DNA from: Levilactobacillus yonginensis
GTDB taxonomy: Bacteria > Bacillota > Bacilli > Lactobacillales > Lactobacillaceae
DNA length: 64,000 nucleotides
Direction of reading: 5' to 3'
NCBI RefSeq assembly: GCF_964065165.1
Contig: NZ_OZ061550.1
Coordinates: 28,111 to 92,110, forward strand
Below, piece after piece: positions 62,052 to 64,000 of this stretch. Under the pieces are notes generated by a model. That model made no database searches and was not told the origin of the DNA. It saw only the letters and a program-made list of their open reading frames with translations. The translations under genes were made by a program, and so were the position numbers. Position 1 is the first letter of the stretch, and each line of letters begins with the position of its first letter.

Positions 62052-62200
62052 TTAACCTTCAAACACCATATCAGTCATAGATTTTTCTAATCTGTAAATG
62101 ATTTCATGCTTTTCAATATAATTTATCCAGTTAGCACGGTGTTTACGTTGAGCAGATCCCATAGATGCACTAATTTTATTACGAATGCTGATAATGAATT
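62052..62200 (-). pseudogene. C-terminal fragment of an unidentified gene, cut by IS256
   Basis: The frame reads FIISIRNKISASMGSAQRKH...ANWINYIEKHEIIYRLEKSM...TDMVFEG before TAA. It is open up to the IS256 end at 62201. Protein-like composition, but I cannot name the family. Confidence 0.45.
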
Positions 62201-63552
62201 GGTAGCGTCAAGAATCTTGTGTAAATGAAATGCCTTCGTACATATAATATGTATCTAACTTAAATAAATGATGCTTCCAAGGTGTCCTGGAGTCCTTTGA
62301 ACCCTCGGTGGATCCGCTTCAGAGACTTCTCGTTATAAACATTAAACTGAGAAACCAGGAAGCGATCCAGTGAATCTTCCGTTGGAAATTGTTCTTTGTG
62401 GTGGGTGGTGCGCTTGAGATGCTTATTAAAGTTCTCAATCAGGTTAGTGGAGTATAGTGATTGCCGGATAGCTGGTGGAAAGTCCATGAAAGTGAGTAAA
62501 TTCGGCATTTTAAGCAGATCTTTGATTAATTTGGGATAGGTCTGATGCCAGTTGTTGGCGAACTCATTCAGTTTCAGTTCGGCTGCTTCACGGTTGGCGG
62601 CCCGATGAACTTGTTTAAAGTCACTGATCACGGCCTTGCGGTCTTTTACGCGAACTTTGTTCATCAGATTCCGCCCAACATGAACCAGGCAACGTTGTCG
62701 TTTGGCTTTAGGGAAATGCCGATTCAAGCCTTCATCCAAACCAACTAACCCATCGGCCACAAACAACAGCACATCTTTAACGCCCTGCTTGATCAAGGTT
62801 CCCAGCAGTTCAGTCCAGATTCCAGTCGATTCCGTTGGCGCCACTTGGTAGTTCAGCACTTCTTTCGTACCATCTGGACGAATGCCAATCGCAATATGAA
62901 CGGCTTCTTTTTGAACGGTATCCCGCTTTAACGGCAAGTAAGTGGCATCTAAGAAGATGGCCGCATATTGTGAAGCCAGTCGACGTTGCTGGAAAGCTTG
63001 AACCTGTTCATTGACGGCTTTAGTCATGTTGGAAACCGTGGCTTTGGAGTAGTGAGCACCGTACATTTTCTCAATGAGTTCGGCAATTTCAGCAGTGGTA
63101 ATTCCCTTGGTATACAACTGAATGACCGTTGTTTCTAAATTATCACTGTGCCGACCGTAGGCTGGCAAGGTGTGATTTTCAAACCGGCCATTGCGATCTC
63201 GAGGAATGGTTAAGTTAAGTTGGCCGTACTTCGTATCAAACGAGCGCTCATAACTGCCGTTGCGGTTATTACCAGTGTTAATCCCAGCGTATGAGTAGCG
63301 TTCGTAACCCAAAAACTCTGCCAATTCGGTTTGAAGCAGCTGGTTAATCGCAATTTCGAGGTGGTGACGAAAAACTTCGTCCAAATCTTGCTTTTGGGCT
63401 AGTGCAGCGATAATTTCTGTGGTAAGTTCATTCATGGGGAATGCCTCCTGTGATATTTTCTGTGGTTACTAAATATCATAAGGGAAGGCATTCCCTATTT
63501 CTATACAATTCAGAAATCTTTTATGCATTTACACAAGATATTTTACGCTCTC
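62201..63552 (-). mobile_element. IS256-family element, full length
   Basis: Ends GGTAGCGTCAAGAATCTTGT (62201) and a diverged ...GTAAAATATCTTGTGTAAAT (inward from about 63552). It separates the unnamed fragment on the left from repA on the right; no 8-bp duplication seen. Confidence 0.9.
62260..63435 (-). CDS. IS256-family transposase (mutator type, 391 aa)
   Basis: MNELTTEIIAALAQKQDLDE, FLGYERYSYAGINTGNNRNG, FLDATYLPLKRDTVQKEAVH (first Asp), LLFVADGLVGLDEGLNRHFP (second Asp), and C-terminal YSTNLIENFNKHLKRTTHHK (Glu) with RFLVSQFNVYNEK. Start has GGAGGC. Intact. Confidence 0.95.
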   Translation of the reverse strand: MNELTTEIIAALAQKQDLDEVFRHHLEIAINQLLQTELAEFLGYERYSYAGINTGNNRNGSYERSFDTKYGQLNLTIPRDRNGRFENHTLPAYGRHSDNLETTVIQLYTKGITTAEIAELIEKMYGAHYSKATVSNMTKAVNEQVQAFQQRRLASQYAAIFLDATYLPLKRDTVQKEAVHIAIGIRPDGTKEVLNYQVAPTESTGIWTELLGTLIKQGVKDVLLFVADGLVGLDEGLNRHFPKAKRQRCLVHVGRNLMNKVRVKDRKAVISDFKQVHRAANREAAELKLNEFANNWHQTYPKLIKDLLKMPNLLTFMDFPPAIRQSLYSTNLIENFNKHLKRTTHHKEQFPTEDSLDRFLVSQFNVYNEKSLKRIHRGFKGLQDTLEASFI

Positions 63553-64000
63553 CAAAAACGAACCAAATAGATTATATTTGGCAGATTTGGAAGTAACAGC
63601 AAAAGACGTTTATATTAAGCGAGAGCCATTAAAATCGCCTGAACCCCTTGGTACAAGCGGACTTCTCAAAAAGAGACAAGATCTAGACTATACTAATAAT
63701 TTAGATACTAATAGATACAATATAGATACTCAAAAGTTGGACTTTTCCACAGCCAATTTCTCACCAGCAGAAATTCAAAAGCAAAACCAGGATTTGGTGA
63801 ACCATGCTAATGATTTCTTAACTGACGAAGATAGTGGCTTACCGGTTTTCTTAGAACCAGAAGCTGTACAACTACTTAGTTTTTGGTGCCGTAACCCGCA
63901 ACAGATGCGTCGCTTCGTTGGTATTATCTTAAATGCTAAGTACCGAGTTGAGAAGGATCATAAAGATATTGGCGTCATAATCCCACTGGACGGCGAAGAA
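63545..64000 (+). pseudogene. repA: Replication initiator RepA (RepA_N type), 5' cut by IS256, 3' beyond window
   Basis: Open from the IS256 junction to the window end: RLYLADLEVTAKDVYIKREP, TANFSPAEIQKQNQDLVNHA, FLTDEDSGLPVFLEPEAVQL, LLSFWCRNPQQMRRFVGIIL. The 'F...W...P..M..F..II..A' pattern is that of the C-terminal half of RepA initiators of large lactobacillar theta plasmids. The N-terminal DNA-binding domain is lost to the IS, so this copy should not initiate replication unless another rep gene exists. Confidence 0.78.

Noticed and set aside
1..64000. tRNA and rRNA genes
   Set aside because: I saw no cloverleaf with a GGTTCRA-type T-arm and CCA end, and no rRNA motifs; a tRNAscan-SE run would settle this.

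Overview
This window is a mosaic, IS-saturated plasmid segment from a Lactobacillaceae host, most like the Lactiplantibacillus plantarum / Levilactobacillus brevis group. The assignment rests on gene content (LysM/Apf-type wall protein, glycine betaine ABC operon, Nramp Mn transporter), strong GGAGG ribosome sites, a T-box leader and IS30/ISL3/IS256-type elements. Plasmid origin is supported by two parA-parB loci with repeat arrays, a MobA/MobL relaxase with a TAAGTGCGC-type oriT, topoisomerase III, an ArdC antirestriction protein, two serine recombinases and a RepA fragment cut by an IS256 element at the right edge.

Layout. 1-2.4 kb: Ldh2-family malate/lactate dehydrogenase (minus strand, runs off the left edge) behind a T-box leader that an IS30 element separates from its probable promoter. 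2.4-3.7 kb: amino-acid permease. 3.8-5.3 kb: fused ISL3 and IS3 relics. 5.4-7.3 kb: MazG-like protein, baeRF-like protein and a small secreted/anchored protein. 7.3-8.2 kb: IS5-type element. 8.5-11.4 kb: Na+/H+ antiporter (with a terminator-like structured leader) and a CLC chloride transporter. 11.6-14.5 kb: first Fst-like type I toxin-antitoxin locus plus hsdS tail, then IS debris. 14.5-20 kb: LysM/Apf protein, an IS30-type element and a three-gene glycine-betaine transporter with a 23-bp perfect hairpin before its first gene. 20.1-25.8 kb: second toxin locus plus a larger hsdS piece, an alcohol dehydrogenase pseudogene split by an IS5 element, and IS256 and IS30 copies.

25.8-36.2 kb is a plasmid backbone: parAB, centromere-like repeats, a conserved noncoding module with a small basic protein, oriT, mobilisation genes, topB (frameshifted) and ardC. 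36.2-40.8 kb: third toxin locus plus hsdS, whose two halves now lie in opposite orientations around IS30 elements. 40.9-54.9 kb: resolvase, IS5, Mn-uptake locus (usp-mntH divergent from mntR with two candidate operators), a second (nonsense-mutated) resolvase, two FAD-dependent NAD(P)H oxidoreductases (one an NADH oxidase behind a PerR-type box) and IS debris. 55-60.5 kb repeats the backbone theme: a second, different parAB with TTACAAG repeats, a second copy of the conserved module (about 98% identical in its noncoding part) and different cargo, a Fic/Doc-like protein lacking the catalytic His, a small partner ORF and an IS-split secreted protein. 60.5-62.2 kb: small genes including a YgiN-type monooxygenase. 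62.2-64 kb: IS256 and truncated repA.

Taken together the cargo is a stress kit (Na+/H+, Cl-, betaine, Mn2+, peroxide/O2 handling) on a mobilisable replicon that appears to have formed by IS-mediated fusion of at least two related plasmids. The two most interesting patterns are (i) three hsdS 3' ends each followed by an Fst-like type I toxin-antitoxin, and (ii) a duplicated module whose conserved ends bracket different cargo genes.
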